Part shown: positions 24,436 to 33,809 of the stretch, in pieces | Numbering within the stretch: position 1 is the first letter of the stretch | Layout of the letters: each line of letters starts with the position of its first letter | NCBI RefSeq assembly: GCF_000633455.1 | Contig: NZ_AYMG01000006.1 | Span: 124,001 to 188,000, forward strand | Direction: 5' to 3' | Length of the DNA: 64,000 nucleotides | Origin: Pedobacter jeongneungensis | Lineage (GTDB): Bacteria; Bacteroidota; Bacteroidia; Sphingobacteriales; Sphingobacteriaceae | Notes under the pieces: model-generated | What the model saw: the letters and a program-made list of their open reading frames with translations, nothing else | Told to the model about the DNA's origin: nothing | The model's database searches: none | Made by a program: the position numbers and the translations under genes

Positions 24436-27078
24436 ATGAGGGTATTTACTAAATCGATTTGCTTACTCCTGCTCTTTGCGGGTATTTTTACAAACAGTTA
24501 TGCACAGAATTATACCGTAAAAGGTATTGTTTTGGATACAGCTGGTCTGCCGCTGCCTGGTGCGGTGGTTAGGATTAAATCGGGCAACGATAGTGTTGGC
24601 ACTTCTGCCAATCCCGATGGTACCTTTATTTTGAGTAAAATCAAATCCAGGCAGTTTACCCTTTCTGCTGCCTTTATCGGCTACGACACTTTTATTAAAC
24701 AATACCTGATCGACAAAGGCGCCCTGCTGAATATCACCGATATTAAACTCAAACCATCTTCAAATACTCTTGAAGGCGTGGTGATTTCTGGCGTTCCACC
24801 AGTAAAAGTAACCGAAGATACAGTGAGTTTTAATGCCAAGGCTTTTCCTGTGAGAGATGGTGATGCAGTAGATGAAGTGCTGAAAAAACTGCCGGGCATT
24901 AAAGTAGATAAAGATGGTAATGTAACCAGTCAGGGCGCACCGGTAACCAAAATACGGGTTAACGGAAAAGATTTTTTTGGAACTGATGTAGCCACCGCTA
25001 TTAAGAACTTACCTGCCGATATCATCAAGAACCTACAATTTATCGACGATTATGGTGATCAGGCAAAACTGACCGGCATTAAAACCGGCGAGCCGGAAAA
25101 GGTACTGAACCTGACCATTGAAGAAGATAAAAAGAAAGGATATTTTGCCCGTGCATCGGCTGGGGTGGGCAATTCAGACCGCTACAACACCAGCATAAGG
25201 GGAAACAGCATGAAAGGAGAGCGACAAATTTCTTTTGATGGAACATCGGCCAACGCCAATATGCGTGGTGGCGGAGGTGATGGTATCAATACCAGAAATG
25301 CCTTAGGTTTGAATTATAAAAATGAGTTTAGTACCAGACTTTCTGCTGATGCATCATATAACTTTAATAACAATAAGAATAATACCATCAGTTCTACCTA
25401 CACCCAAAGTGTTTTACAAGATGCCGGTCAGAATCCAATAAACCGGCTTGAAAATGCAGGTAATAATAGTAAGAGCAACAATAATAACCACTCCTTTGGT
25501 GGCAACTTAGAGTATAAAATCGATACAATGAACTACCTTAAGGTTTCGCCAAATTTCTCTTACAGCAACAATAGCGGGAACAGTACCGGAGGCTCCGATA
25601 TCACTCAGGATACACTCTCTACAAACAGGCAAAGTACAAACTTTAATACTTCTAAAAATATTAATGCACGCACCAATTTCTTTTTTAACCATAAATTTGA
25701 GAAAAAGGGCCGTAACATCACTTCGTGGGGCAGCATCAGTTATTCGAACGGAGAAAATTATAAGGATGTATATAACCGGTACATTAATACACATAACAAT
25801 GCGGCAGATTCTGTTTTACAAAACCAGTTGAATAATCAGGACAGCCGAAATTTCGGACTTAATGCAGGTGTTTCGTACATGGAACCGATCTGGAAAAAAA
25901 CTTTTCTGGAGGTAAATTATAACTGGAACCGTTCGTCTACAAACAATTCGCGTGATGCTTATGATGTGGTTGATGGAAATGAAGTGTTCAACCCTAATCT
26001 GAGCAACATCTACGATTATCAGTTTATTACCAATAAAGTTGGATTAAATTACCGTTACATCGGCGAGAAACTCAATTATACAATTGGCCTTAATGCACAG
26101 CCGGCAATATTGCGTGGAGAGAACCTGAGCAACAACATCCAAACGGTTAACCGTTCGTTTAACCTCATCCCTTCTGGCCGTTTTTCTTATAAATTCTCTA
26201 ATCAGGAATCTTTCGACATTAACTACTGGGGTCGGAACAATCAACCCGGATTTTTGCAGCTGCAGCCAATATCTGATAATTCGAACCTCCAGAATGTGGT
26301 TACAGGAAACCCAAACCTGAAGCCCGAATTTATTCAAAGCATTAACGCACATTATAAACAGGCCGATTGGAATGCAGGGAAAATAATCCAGGCGAATTTT
26401 AAATATGAGCGTACAAACGACAGGATTGTAACCACAAAACAGCGTGTGCCCGGAACCGTTAACCAGCTTACCAGCTACATCAATGCAGATGGGTATTACA
26501 CCCTTCAGGGCGATTATAACATCAGCAAACCACTTTCTGCAGAGCGGAAATTTACCATTGGCTACTCGGGTTCTGGTCAGTTGAACAACAACATTACTTT
26601 TACAGATGACAGCCGGATTGAAGCACAAAATTTATCCTGGCGCCAGGAACTGGAGTTTCGGGTAGATTTAAAAGATATTGTCAATTTTCAGGTAGAAACT
26701 TCTTACTCACAAAACCTCACCAATTACTCCAGCGATAGTTTTGCCGATCGTCAATCTAACCGATTTGAATGCGGTATAGAAGGCCGAAACTACTTTTTTA
26801 AAGACCTTACTTTAGGTTATGATTTCACCAAACAGGTCAACTCCGGTTTCGATAATGGTGCGGTGCGCAACCCAACACTCCTACGCCTTTCAATGGAGTA
26901 TAAATTCATGAAAAACGATATGGCCGCCATCCGTGTGGAAGGATTTGACCTTTTTGATCAGAACTCGGGTATCTCGAGAGATGTGTTTGACAACGTGATT
27001 GTGGACAGGCAGGTAAACCGCCTGGGCCGATATTTTATGTTATCGCTGATTTATCGGGTGCGTAAGTTTGGAGGATAA
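24436..27078 (+). CDS. TonB-dependent-receptor-like outer-membrane barrel protein
   Basis: This 880-aa protein has a signal peptide ending TNSYAQ and a carboxypeptidase-regulatory-like domain (about 25-110, with GLPLPGAVVRIKSG). A plug-like region follows (about 120-215, with VDEVLKKLPGIKVDKDGNV and TKIRVNGKDFFGTD), then a barrel of the outer membrane beta-barrel family. The middle is very rich in Asn and Ser. No SusD partner is present, so it is not a Sus-type importer. It may take up a small ligand or serve in surface signalling. It stands alone. Confidence 0.9.
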   Translation: MRVFTKSICLLLLFAGIFTNSYAQNYTVKGIVLDTAGLPLPGAVVRIKSGNDSVGTSANPDGTFILSKIKSRQFTLSAAFIGYDTFIKQYLIDKGALLNITDIKLKPSSNTLEGVVISGVPPVKVTEDTVSFNAKAFPVRDGDAVDEVLKKLPGIKVDKDGNVTSQGAPVTKIRVNGKDFFGTDVATAIKNLPADIIKNLQFIDDYGDQAKLTGIKTGEPEKVLNLTIEEDKKKGYFARASAGVGNSDRYNTSIRGNSMKGERQISFDGTSANANMRGGGGDGINTRNALGLNYKNEFSTRLSADASYNFNNNKNNTISSTYTQSVLQDAGQNPINRLENAGNNSKSNNNNHSFGGNLEYKIDTMNYLKVSPNFSYSNNSGNSTGGSDITQDTLSTNRQSTNFNTSKNINARTNFFFNHKFEKKGRNITSWGSISYSNGENYKDVYNRYINTHNNAADSVLQNQLNNQDSRNFGLNAGVSYMEPIWKKTFLEVNYNWNRSSTNNSRDAYDVVDGNEVFNPNLSNIYDYQFITNKVGLNYRYIGEKLNYTIGLNAQPAILRGENLSNNIQTVNRSFNLIPSGRFSYKFSNQESFDINYWGRNNQPGFLQLQPISDNSNLQNVVTGNPNLKPEFIQSINAHYKQADWNAGKIIQANFKYERTNDRIVTTKQRVPGTVNQLTSYINADGYYTLQGDYNISKPLSAERKFTIGYSGSGQLNNNITFTDDSRIEAQNLSWRQELEFRVDLKDIVNFQVETSYSQNLTNYSSDSFADRQSNRFECGIEGRNYFFKDLTLGYDFTKQVNSGFDNGAVRNPTLLRLSMEYKFMKNDMAAIRVEGFDLFDQNSGISRDVFDNVIVDRQVNRLGRYFMLSLIYRVRKFGG

Positions 27079-27418
27079 GCTAGCATTTTTTACCACCGAG
27101 TACACAGAGAGAAAGCACAGAGCGCACCAAGAAAGGGAGTTTAAAGGCGAATTGTCATCATCTCAGATTTTGATAAAAGGATCGTCATCCCCGTTTGCTC
27201 GGGGATGACGATTCTCACAGATCTCTCCACTGCGGTCGAGATGACGAAATTAGCTAAAAAGAGATGACGGGAACGAGCGATTGCTCTCTGTATTTCTCTT
27301 AATGATTTTAATTCCTTTATGAAAAAAGATTCTTCATTGCATTCAGAATGACAAAAAGGGATGAAGCGATTGATTAGCTCCTATCGCCAAACACTAACCG
27401 CTTCCCCATCTTCCATCC
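27079..27418. other. Intergenic region with small palindromes
   Basis: No gene is seen. CGTCATCCCCG (27183-27193) pairs with CGGGGATGACG (27200-27210) in a strong hairpin of the repeat type found elsewhere between genes. The phrase TCTCCACTGCGGTCGAGATGACG (27220-27244) has relatives near 8880 and 43105. Confidence 0.5.
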
Positions 27419-28144
27419 CTACTGGTTTCTTAAATAAATATTCCCGTACGATGAGCTTAAATCATAACTTGGCCCAACACCTGGAGCAGCCGTTAAAGAA
27501 GTAAAGAAATTTTCCTCTTTCATTTCTGTCGGTTTAAGCACCATATCGGTATAAATTTTTCCATAACGGTTGGTGAGTTTAATTTTACCGATGGCACTTT
27601 GGTTAATACTGGCATCAATACCACCATATCTTGCATCAACTTTTATAGGTCCTTTAAAATCCTTAATTTCTACAATACCGTAAACAGAGCTTACCTCGGT
27701 GCTGATCCCGGCCGGAAGTTTAATGTTGATCGTAATTTCAATATCCTTCGTTTGGTAGCTCGATATTTTAGTACCTCCTTTTTCTTTGATGTAAGCATCA
27801 AGATCAGCTTTCGAATTTAAGCGCGTTTTAATGCCGTTTTCCTTTACATAATAAGCATCGGGAATTTTATCCATATCGAGTTTATTTTTGATGGTAACCG
27901 TTCCATCAGTGCTACTCTCCTCGAGGGTAAAAGCCGAGTCGCTTTCACCATCATTGATCTTAACCGTAGCTTCTATACCAATTTCATTTTTATCCCAGCT
28001 GGAAACATGTACAACCTTTGGATAATCGAAGCGGAGTACCACTGCATCGCCCTTTTTAACCGGATAAGATTTATTAATTTTGGTTTGCGAAAGGGCAATA
28101 CCCGGCACCATGGCCATTAAAAGCCAATATAATATTGTTTTCAT
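27419..28144 (-). CDS. Exported DUF4097-like beta-strand protein, operon gene 4
   Basis: The start is set at the internal Met (28144) because MKTILYWLLMAMVPGIALSQ is a good signal peptide; the frame stays open ten residues further. The 241-aa mature protein is beta-rich, with repeated short strands such as ISTEVSSVYGIVEIKDF and IKVDARYGGIDASINQSAI. This pattern fits DUF4097-like single-stranded beta helices. It shares the layout and the motif SSYGNIYLRNQ with the protein at 28218. Both lie downstream of an ECF sigma factor and a membrane HEAT protein. Confidence 0.75.
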   Translation of the reverse strand: MKTILYWLLMAMVPGIALSQTKINKSYPVKKGDAVVLRFDYPKVVHVSSWDKNEIGIEATVKINDGESDSAFTLEESSTDGTVTIKNKLDMDKIPDAYYVKENGIKTRLNSKADLDAYIKEKGGTKISSYQTKDIEITINIKLPAGISTEVSSVYGIVEIKDFKGPIKVDARYGGIDASINQSAIGKIKLTNRYGKIYTDMVLKPTEMKEENFFTSLTAAPGVGPSYDLSSSYGNIYLRNQ

Positions 28145-28217
28145 AAAAGTATACTTTGTTGCCTTTATTGCCAAGAACAGGCTTCAGACAGGTGAAAAGG
28201 AAAACCTAAAGAGAACG

Positions 28218-29117
28218 TTATTTCTCTCTCAGGTATACATTTTTGTAACGTGAATTTAAAATCAGGTCAGCACCGCCACCATTAATCTTACCTCTTATAT
28301 TTTCAGCATTACGGCTACTGCTGTATTCAAAACCATCACCACTAGCAGAAGAGGTTAAAGTATTTAATGTTTGACCTGAACGGATCATCGTTACCTGACC
28401 ACCACCATTTGTACTACCGCTTACAGAAGTAAACCCATTGCGGTCTGTTTTTTCCGATTTATCGATGGCTATTTTTAAACCCTCAGCGGCGTAAAGTTTG
28501 CCATAGCTGGTGCCTAATTCTACATTTGCTTTTGTAGTAGCAGGAAGCGACACATCTACATAACCATATACCGAAACAATAGATACCGGGCCTTTAATGG
28601 CTTCAGTAAAAATAGCATCTACCGAACCATAAAGTGTTTTAATATTCATGGGGCCACTGTTGTTTTCGAGCTTGATTTTGTTATAGCTGGTGGAAACCTC
28701 TATTTCACTTTTAAGATTTTTCAGAATAATCTCATTCTGATACACATTGCTTTTGTTGGTAAAAACTATTTTAATGTTTTGAGGTACCTTAATGGTTAAT
28801 ATGCCTTTAATATCCCTGTTTACCGCATTTACATTAATTTCTCCACCTTTTTCAGTAACATCTAAGCCTAAGCCCGTATTATCGCTAAAACCCGATCCGC
28901 TGATGGCACGCAATCCTTTTGCACGTTCATCTACCTCTTCAGTTTCTCCTTTAGGTATAGAAAATACAATTTCATTTCCACTATAACCTTCTACTATTGC
29001 GCCCGAAATATTCAGGTTGAGCTGCCCCGAGTTTTTGTTTAATTTGTATTCTTTCTGTGCTGATGCCGATACAGCGATGGCCAGCAGAGAAAAAAGAACG
29101 ATAAATTGCTTTTTCAT
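28218..29117 (-). CDS. Exported DUF4097-family protein, operon gene 3
   Basis: This 299-aa protein has a signal peptide ending AVSASAQ. The rest consists of short beta strands with repeated aliphatic positions (EVSTSYNKIKLENNSGPMN, IKTLYGSVDAIFTEA, PVSIVSVYGYVDVSLP), typical of DUF4097 putative adhesins. The last residues (SRYKNVYLREK) echo the end of the neighbouring paralog. It is 24 bases after the HEAT-repeat protein. A surface or periplasmic role linked to the sigma factor is inferred. Confidence 0.8.
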   Translation of the reverse strand: MKKQFIVLFSLLAIAVSASAQKEYKLNKNSGQLNLNISGAIVEGYSGNEIVFSIPKGETEEVDERAKGLRAISGSGFSDNTGLGLDVTEKGGEINVNAVNRDIKGILTIKVPQNIKIVFTNKSNVYQNEIILKNLKSEIEVSTSYNKIKLENNSGPMNIKTLYGSVDAIFTEAIKGPVSIVSVYGYVDVSLPATTKANVELGTSYGKLYAAEGLKIAIDKSEKTDRNGFTSVSGSTNGGGQVTMIRSGQTLNTLTSSASGDGFEYSSSRNAENIRGKINGGGADLILNSRYKNVYLREK

Positions 29118-29141
29118 ATTTTTATTGTTGTTTATTTTTTT

Positions 29142-29915
29142 TTATAATTTGTCTTGATTTAATAATACACTGTAGGCCTCATCGCGTACCGCAGCAAAAG
29201 TTTCGGGGTTATTGGCCAGCGCATAAAGTTTTTCGCCAATTTCTACATTCTTCATTTTGCCTAAAAAGCTAACCAGGCCAAGCTGCACCATCGGATCGTC
29301 CTGCTTATTAAGCGAATTTACCAGCAATTTTGAGGCATATTTATCGGTGCTGTATTTTTGCAATATATTCAGGGCAGCCAGGCGTACATTGGTGTTCCCG
29401 TCGTGATTGAGCGTTTTCGATAGCATATCCAGCGTTTTATTATTGATCCGGTTATTTTTTTCGATTTTTAATATCGCCAGCAACCTTACACTCGCCGAAC
29501 TGCTATCTTTTAATGCTGCATATTCATCACGCTTGCTAATGTATTTTGGCCTTTCCTTTATCGTTTCAGGCTGATCTGGTTTAACCTTTGCGGTTTGAAC
29601 CAGCCTATTTTGCTCACCTGAAGCCTTATTTGTTTTTCCTTCAGGCCTGATTGGTAAAGTAGCAGTAGCCCCTTTTGAATATGAAATTCTTTCTACTTGT
29701 GTTTGCGGGTAAAAAAAAAGCCATGCAGTTGCCGCTACCAGCACTACCGATGCTGCAACCAGCCATTTGCTATTGAAAAATCTTAACTTTTTGACTTTTA
29801 GCTGTTCAGGCTGTACCTGCATCCGCTTAAAGCGGTCCATATCAAAGGCCGGTGCTTCGAGATGATCGAATTCCTCCCGGTGCTGTTCCACAAAATCCTT
29901 TATCTGATCATTCAT
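29142..29915 (-). CDS. Membrane-anchored HEAT-repeat protein, candidate anti-sigma factor
   Basis: The start is set at MNDQIKDFVEQHREEF (29915), which overlaps the sigma gene by eight bases and suggests translational coupling. The 257-aa protein has a cytoplasmic N-terminus (1-50), one membrane segment (51-70, WLVAASVVLVAATAWLFFYP), a basic linker, and HEAT repeats in the periplasm (about 140-257, with VRLLAILKIEKNN, VRLAALNILQKYS and VQLGLVSFLGKM). The position right after an ECF sigma gene is that of an anti-sigma factor, but the zinc-binding HxxxCxxC motif is absent. The periplasmic HEAT repeats could sense a protein ligand. Confidence 0.8.
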   Translation of the reverse strand: MNDQIKDFVEQHREEFDHLEAPAFDMDRFKRMQVQPEQLKVKKLRFFNSKWLVAASVVLVAATAWLFFYPQTQVERISYSKGATATLPIRPEGKTNKASGEQNRLVQTAKVKPDQPETIKERPKYISKRDEYAALKDSSSASVRLLAILKIEKNNRINNKTLDMLSKTLNHDGNTNVRLAALNILQKYSTDKYASKLLVNSLNKQDDPMVQLGLVSFLGKMKNVEIGEKLYALANNPETFAAVRDEAYSVLLNQDKL

Positions 29916-30468
29916 AATAACATTTGTCTTTAAGTGATAATAAAACACGCTTTTTTGCCCTGTGGTATTGTGTTCTCACTGTACTGGCCGAAAGTCCGAG
30001 CATTACTGCAATTTCTTCATGGGTCATCTTTTCAAACACATACAGGTTTAAAATCGTCTTATAACCTGATGACAGTTCTTCGATACTTTTTTTCACATCC
30101 TCTACCCTGCAGTCGAAAATTTCTACATCATCGTTATCGTTAATCCCTTCGTCTTCAACATCCATATCGCCCAGATCAGAAAAGGCTATTTTTCTTTTTC
30201 TTAAGTGGGAAATGGAGCGGTTAATGGCCATCCGCCTTACCCAGGCTTCGAAACTAAGTACGCCCTTTAACTTGCTCACATCACTAAACACCGTACAAAA
30301 AATATCCTGCAGGATATCTTCTGCCTCGCCTGTATGGCTCACAATCCGGCTGATCGAATTATAGATCTTTCTGGCATAACGGTTATAAAGTCCCGTATAG
30401 CCTGCTTCCCTGCCCTCGAGGCAGAGTACAATTAATTCCTGATCGGTTATCTGTTCAGCAGTGCGCAA
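29908..30468 (-). CDS. ECF-type RNA polymerase sigma factor
   Basis: This 186-aa protein has sigma region 2 at about 20-90 (YNRYARKIYNSISRIV, AEDILQDIFCTVF, FEAWVRRMAINRSISHLRK) and region 4 at about 130-180 (LNLYVFEKMTHEEIAVMLG, STVRTQYHRAKKRV). An acidic insert links them (GDMDVEDEGINDNDDVE). It heads a four-gene operon with the HEAT protein and two DUF4097-like exported proteins. It should direct polymerase to an unknown regulon, probably including its own operon. Confidence 0.92.
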   Translation of the reverse strand: MRTAEQITDQELIVLCLEGREAGYTGLYNRYARKIYNSISRIVSHTGEAEDILQDIFCTVFSDVSKLKGVLSFEAWVRRMAINRSISHLRKRKIAFSDLGDMDVEDEGINDNDDVEIFDCRVEDVKKSIEELSSGYKTILNLYVFEKMTHEEIAVMLGLSASTVRTQYHRAKKRVLLSLKDKCYYE

Positions 30469-30753
30469 TGTTGAGCTTTTAATTTATCTGTTATAATACG
30501 TTTCTATTCTCTAGTCGCAGCATGTACAATAGTGTTGCATCATTTTTTCAAAAAAAACTAAAAAAATATAAACGGAAGTAAATCTAATCAAACAATTAGG
30601 CAAAAAAGTCTGTTTAAACCTGTTAAATAACATATTTTGTTTTAGGAGTACTCATCTTTATAAATGGAAAATAATTGTCATTCAAAGTTGAGTTTTTTTG
30701 AAAATCAGCTTTTAAAAGTAATTTAGTGTTGAGATTAATTCCCTTCCAATAAT

Positions 30754-32229
30754 ATGAACAGTTTAACTGAAGATAAATATGCCAGTAAAAAAGCAATCGC
30801 TGCAAATGAAGAACGTTTTAGAGCGCTCATAACGGCCACTTCGGATATTGTATACATTATGAGCGCCGATTGGCGCGATATGAAACAACTGGAAGGAAGG
30901 GATTTTTTAGCAGATACCAATGAACCATTGGCAGACTGGATCGCTAAATACATCCATCCGCTTGATCATGATCAGGTTAGAACAGCTGTTGAAGAAGCAA
31001 GAAGGGCTAATAAGATTTTTCAGCTTGAACACCGGGTGCTCCGGGCCGATGGCAGCATTGGCTGGACACTATCGCGCGCTGTACCGATTCTGGATCATGA
31101 AGGAAAAGTGCGCGAGTGGTTTGGTGCGGCCAGCGACATTACCGAAGCCAAACGTGCTGAAGAATCACTTAAACTGACAAAAGAACTCACTGAGCAACAA
31201 AAGCGGGTTTATGAAACCATCGCAAACAGCACACCCGACCTAATGTATGTTTTTGATCTTCAATACAATTTTATCTATGCCAATGAAGCCCTCCTTTCGA
31301 TGTGGGGCAAAAACTGGGATGATGCCATTGGAAAAGGTTTGCTGGAAAATGGATATGAACCCTGGCATGCGGAAATGCACCAGCGTGAAATAGACCATGT
31401 GCGTGCCACCAAAACAGCTATCCGTGGCGAAGTTTCTTTTCCTCATGCTTTATTTGGGAAACGTGTTTACGATTATATTTTCACCCCCATACTTAATGAT
31501 AAAGGCGAAGTTGAAGCAGTAGCAGGTACTACCCGCGACATTACCGAAATCAAACAAAATGAGCAGCGGAAAAATGATTTTATCGGCATGGTAAGTCATG
31601 AACTTAAAACACCCCTCACTTCTTTAACTGCTTATCTCCAATTGATGGAAAAAAGCAATCCGGCACAAGAAGATCCAATGACAAAAAAGATATTGGAACA
31701 ATCGATTAAACAGAGCCGCCGGATGACGAACATGATCAATGGCTTTTTAAACCTTGCGAGATTGGAATCTGGAAAAATGTTTATCGAAAAAGAACCTTTT
31801 GATTTTGCTACATTTTTACAGGAAATTGCCGAAGAAACCCGGATGCTATACACCCAACACCGGTTTGCATTTTCTGAAATGGCACCTGTAAACATTAACG
31901 GTGATATGGGTAAGCTGGCGCAGGTAATCAATAACCTGATTGGTAATGCTGTAAAATATTCGAACCTGGGCACCCAGATTACCATATCCGCAACAATTGA
32001 AGGCGATCAGCTAAAAATCATTGTTAGCGACGAGGGTACGGGCATTCCACAGGAAGAAATTTCAAAACTTTTTGACCGCTTCTACCGCGGACAAAATAAT
32101 AACCTCATTGCAGGATTTGGTATAGGGCTATATGTATGTCGTGAAATTATTGAAGGACATGGCGGAAAAATCTGGGTTGAGCAGAGCACTGGCCATGGAA
32201 GTACGTTTTGTTTTACGCTACCGGTTTAG
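30754..32229 (+). CDS. PAS-domain sensor histidine kinase (orphan)
   Basis: This 491-aa kinase has no signal peptide or membrane segment. Two PAS domains occupy about 18-135 and 150-268; the first is of the PAS_3 type, ending REWFGAASDITEAKRAE, and the second ends AVAGTTRDITEIK. The HisKA domain carries His282 in MVSHELKTPLTSL. The ATPase domain has the N box IGNAVKYSN, DEGTGIPQEE and GFGIGLYVCREII. It lies alone, so its response regulator is encoded elsewhere. A cytoplasmic signal is expected. Confidence 0.94.
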   Translation: MNSLTEDKYASKKAIAANEERFRALITATSDIVYIMSADWRDMKQLEGRDFLADTNEPLADWIAKYIHPLDHDQVRTAVEEARRANKIFQLEHRVLRADGSIGWTLSRAVPILDHEGKVREWFGAASDITEAKRAEESLKLTKELTEQQKRVYETIANSTPDLMYVFDLQYNFIYANEALLSMWGKNWDDAIGKGLLENGYEPWHAEMHQREIDHVRATKTAIRGEVSFPHALFGKRVYDYIFTPILNDKGEVEAVAGTTRDITEIKQNEQRKNDFIGMVSHELKTPLTSLTAYLQLMEKSNPAQEDPMTKKILEQSIKQSRRMTNMINGFLNLARLESGKMFIEKEPFDFATFLQEIAEETRMLYTQHRFAFSEMAPVNINGDMGKLAQVINNLIGNAVKYSNLGTQITISATIEGDQLKIIVSDEGTGIPQEEISKLFDRFYRGQNNNLIAGFGIGLYVCREIIEGHGGKIWVEQSTGHGSTFCFTLPV

Positions 32230-32233
32230 TTTT

Positions 32234-32463
32234 AGTCTGGAGTCTTCAGTCCTTAGTCCTCAGTCGATTATACAATTAATAAATAAAGTCGATTTTTCAA
32301 ACGAAATGTCACCCTGGGCGAAGCCGAAGGGCATTTTAGTTTTACGTTTATATTAATAGCGATAGCCTTAAGATTCCCGCATGCGCGGGAATGACGACGT
32401 TTCTATTGAAATCTATCTATGAGCGTCAATTAACCGATTTAAACAATTAACCGCTTAACCAAC
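32234..32463. repeat. Dispersed repeats between kinase and envelope genes
   Basis: It holds AGTCTGGAGTCTTCAGTCC (32234-32255 region), the palindrome ATTCCCGC-ATGC-GCGGGAAT (32373-32392), and TCAATTAACCGATTTAAAC (32425-32443). Each has relatives elsewhere in this window. No gene is seen. Confidence 0.5.
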
Positions 32464-32523
32464 CCAATCAACTATTGACCAATCAAAGCTTTTTATTATG
32501 TTTACCGTAACATTTTAAAAACA

Positions 32524-33093
32524 ATGACACTCAAAAAAATACTTATTGGCAATTTATTGCTTATCCTTCCATTTCTTTCTTTTGCACAAGAGAAAACCAA
32601 CAACGGAACATTTTCCGTGTCACCTGCGTTCGAGCTGTTAAGATCTACACACAGTAATCTTTTCTATGCACCATCGTTAAAAGTAAATTACCTTTTTGCA
32701 AATGGTTTAGAGCCTGGCTTTGGGATAGAATATGCCACCACTCCTATCCATCACGACAATGGTTACGTACTGTACAAACTCAAGTTTTTACCCATATACG
32801 GTAACTTAAAATACAACTTTAAAACCACCAAAAAGATCAGGCCGTATGTAGAAACCTCACTGGGTATTTCCTTTAACAAATACGACATTGCAGAAGATCC
32901 TACACCCGATATTAAAAGCAAAGTAAGCGAAGAAGGGTTTTATGTTTACACCGGTTTTGGTGCAAAATACAGCATCACCCCAAAATTAAACACCTTTTTA
33001 GCCGTTGGATTAAAAGGATACAAAATGAGTACAAACGATCTGGATATCAATCCGCACGGACTTTCCTTTATGTTAGGTTTTACATTTTTATAA
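32524..33093 (+). CDS. Small outer-membrane beta-barrel protein
   Basis: This 189-aa protein has a signal peptide ending LPFLSFAQ and alternating hydrophobic strands ending in an aliphatic residue after MLGFTFL, typical of small outer-membrane barrels (OmpX/OmpW-like size). The region PIYGNLKYNFKTTKKIRPYV is a typical strand-turn-strand element. It lies one base before a VirJ-type lipoprotein gene and probably belongs to the same operon. No specific function can be assigned. Confidence 0.8.
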   Translation: MTLKKILIGNLLLILPFLSFAQEKTNNGTFSVSPAFELLRSTHSNLFYAPSLKVNYLFANGLEPGFGIEYATTPIHHDNGYVLYKLKFLPIYGNLKYNFKTTKKIRPYVETSLGISFNKYDIAEDPTPDIKSKVSEEGFYVYTGFGAKYSITPKLNTFLAVGLKGYKMSTNDLDINPHGLSFMLGFTFL

Positions 33094-33094
33094 C

Positions 33095-33802
33095 ATGAGA
33101 ATAATCGGTTTTTTACTTTTATTGGCAATCACTTTAAGCGGTTGCGCATTGTTTAAAAGGGCCAGGGTGCACGAAAACAATGCCATTGAAGGTAAAGAAT
33201 TTAATCTGCCTGTTTTTTTATATCCTGCCAAAGATACGCAGGCTAAGAAACTCCTTATTTTCCTATCTGGCGATGGTGGCTGGATCAAATTTGAAGACGA
33301 GCTTTCTTTAAAATTTGCAGAAAATGGCTTTCATACCATTGGCATTAATTCGAGGGATTATTTCTGGGAGCAAAAAACACCAGAGCAAACCGAACGGGAT
33401 GTTGTTCAACTGATCCGCAAATACGCCTTTAAGTATAAAACCCGTGAGATTTATTTATGCGGTTATTCATTCGGTGCAGATGTGGTACCATTTATCTACA
33501 GCAGGCTTCCATATCGTGCCAAAAGGCATGTTAAAGCTTTAGAAATGCTTTCACCCTATGCTACCACATCTTTCAAAGTCCATTTTGGCGATCTCACCAA
33601 CCTATCGGGCGATAATTACCCCTATAAGGTTGATCTCGAAATCAAAAAAATAACGATTCCTATTTTTTGCTTTTATGGTGAAGAGGAAACGGATAAACCT
33701 TTAAAAAACATCAGTCAAAAGAACGTGGTAATTGATAGTATTCCCGGTAACCACCATTATCAAACTGCTGCATACAATAAAATAATAGCGGCATTGAAAT
33801 AA
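33095..33802 (+). CDS. VirJ/AcvB-type lysyl-phosphatidylglycerol hydrolase, lipoprotein
   Basis: This 235-aa protein has a lipobox (TLSGC, Cys17) and an alpha/beta hydrolase fold matching the VirJ domain. The motif SGDGGW (58-63) follows the first strand, and the nucleophile Ser125 is in GYSFGAD. The His of the triad is probably in PGNHHYQ. AcvB/VirJ in Agrobacterium hydrolyses lysyl-phosphatidylglycerol in the periplasm. Here MprF, which makes that lipid, is encoded just downstream on the other strand. It is followed eight bases later by a paralog. Confidence 0.85.
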   Translation: MRIIGFLLLLAITLSGCALFKRARVHENNAIEGKEFNLPVFLYPAKDTQAKKLLIFLSGDGGWIKFEDELSLKFAENGFHTIGINSRDYFWEQKTPEQTERDVVQLIRKYAFKYKTREIYLCGYSFGADVVPFIYSRLPYRAKRHVKALEMLSPYATTSFKVHFGDLTNLSGDNYPYKVDLEIKKITIPIFCFYGEEETDKPLKNISQKNVVIDSIPGNHHYQTAAYNKIIAALK

Positions 33803-33809
33803 ACATCAA

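Noticed and set aside
26044..26628. Open frame of 194 codons on the minus strand within the barrel gene at 24436
   Set aside because: It lies fully inside a well-supported outer-membrane protein gene on the other strand, has no recognisable domain, and its composition is what a reverse frame of Asn-rich coding DNA would give.
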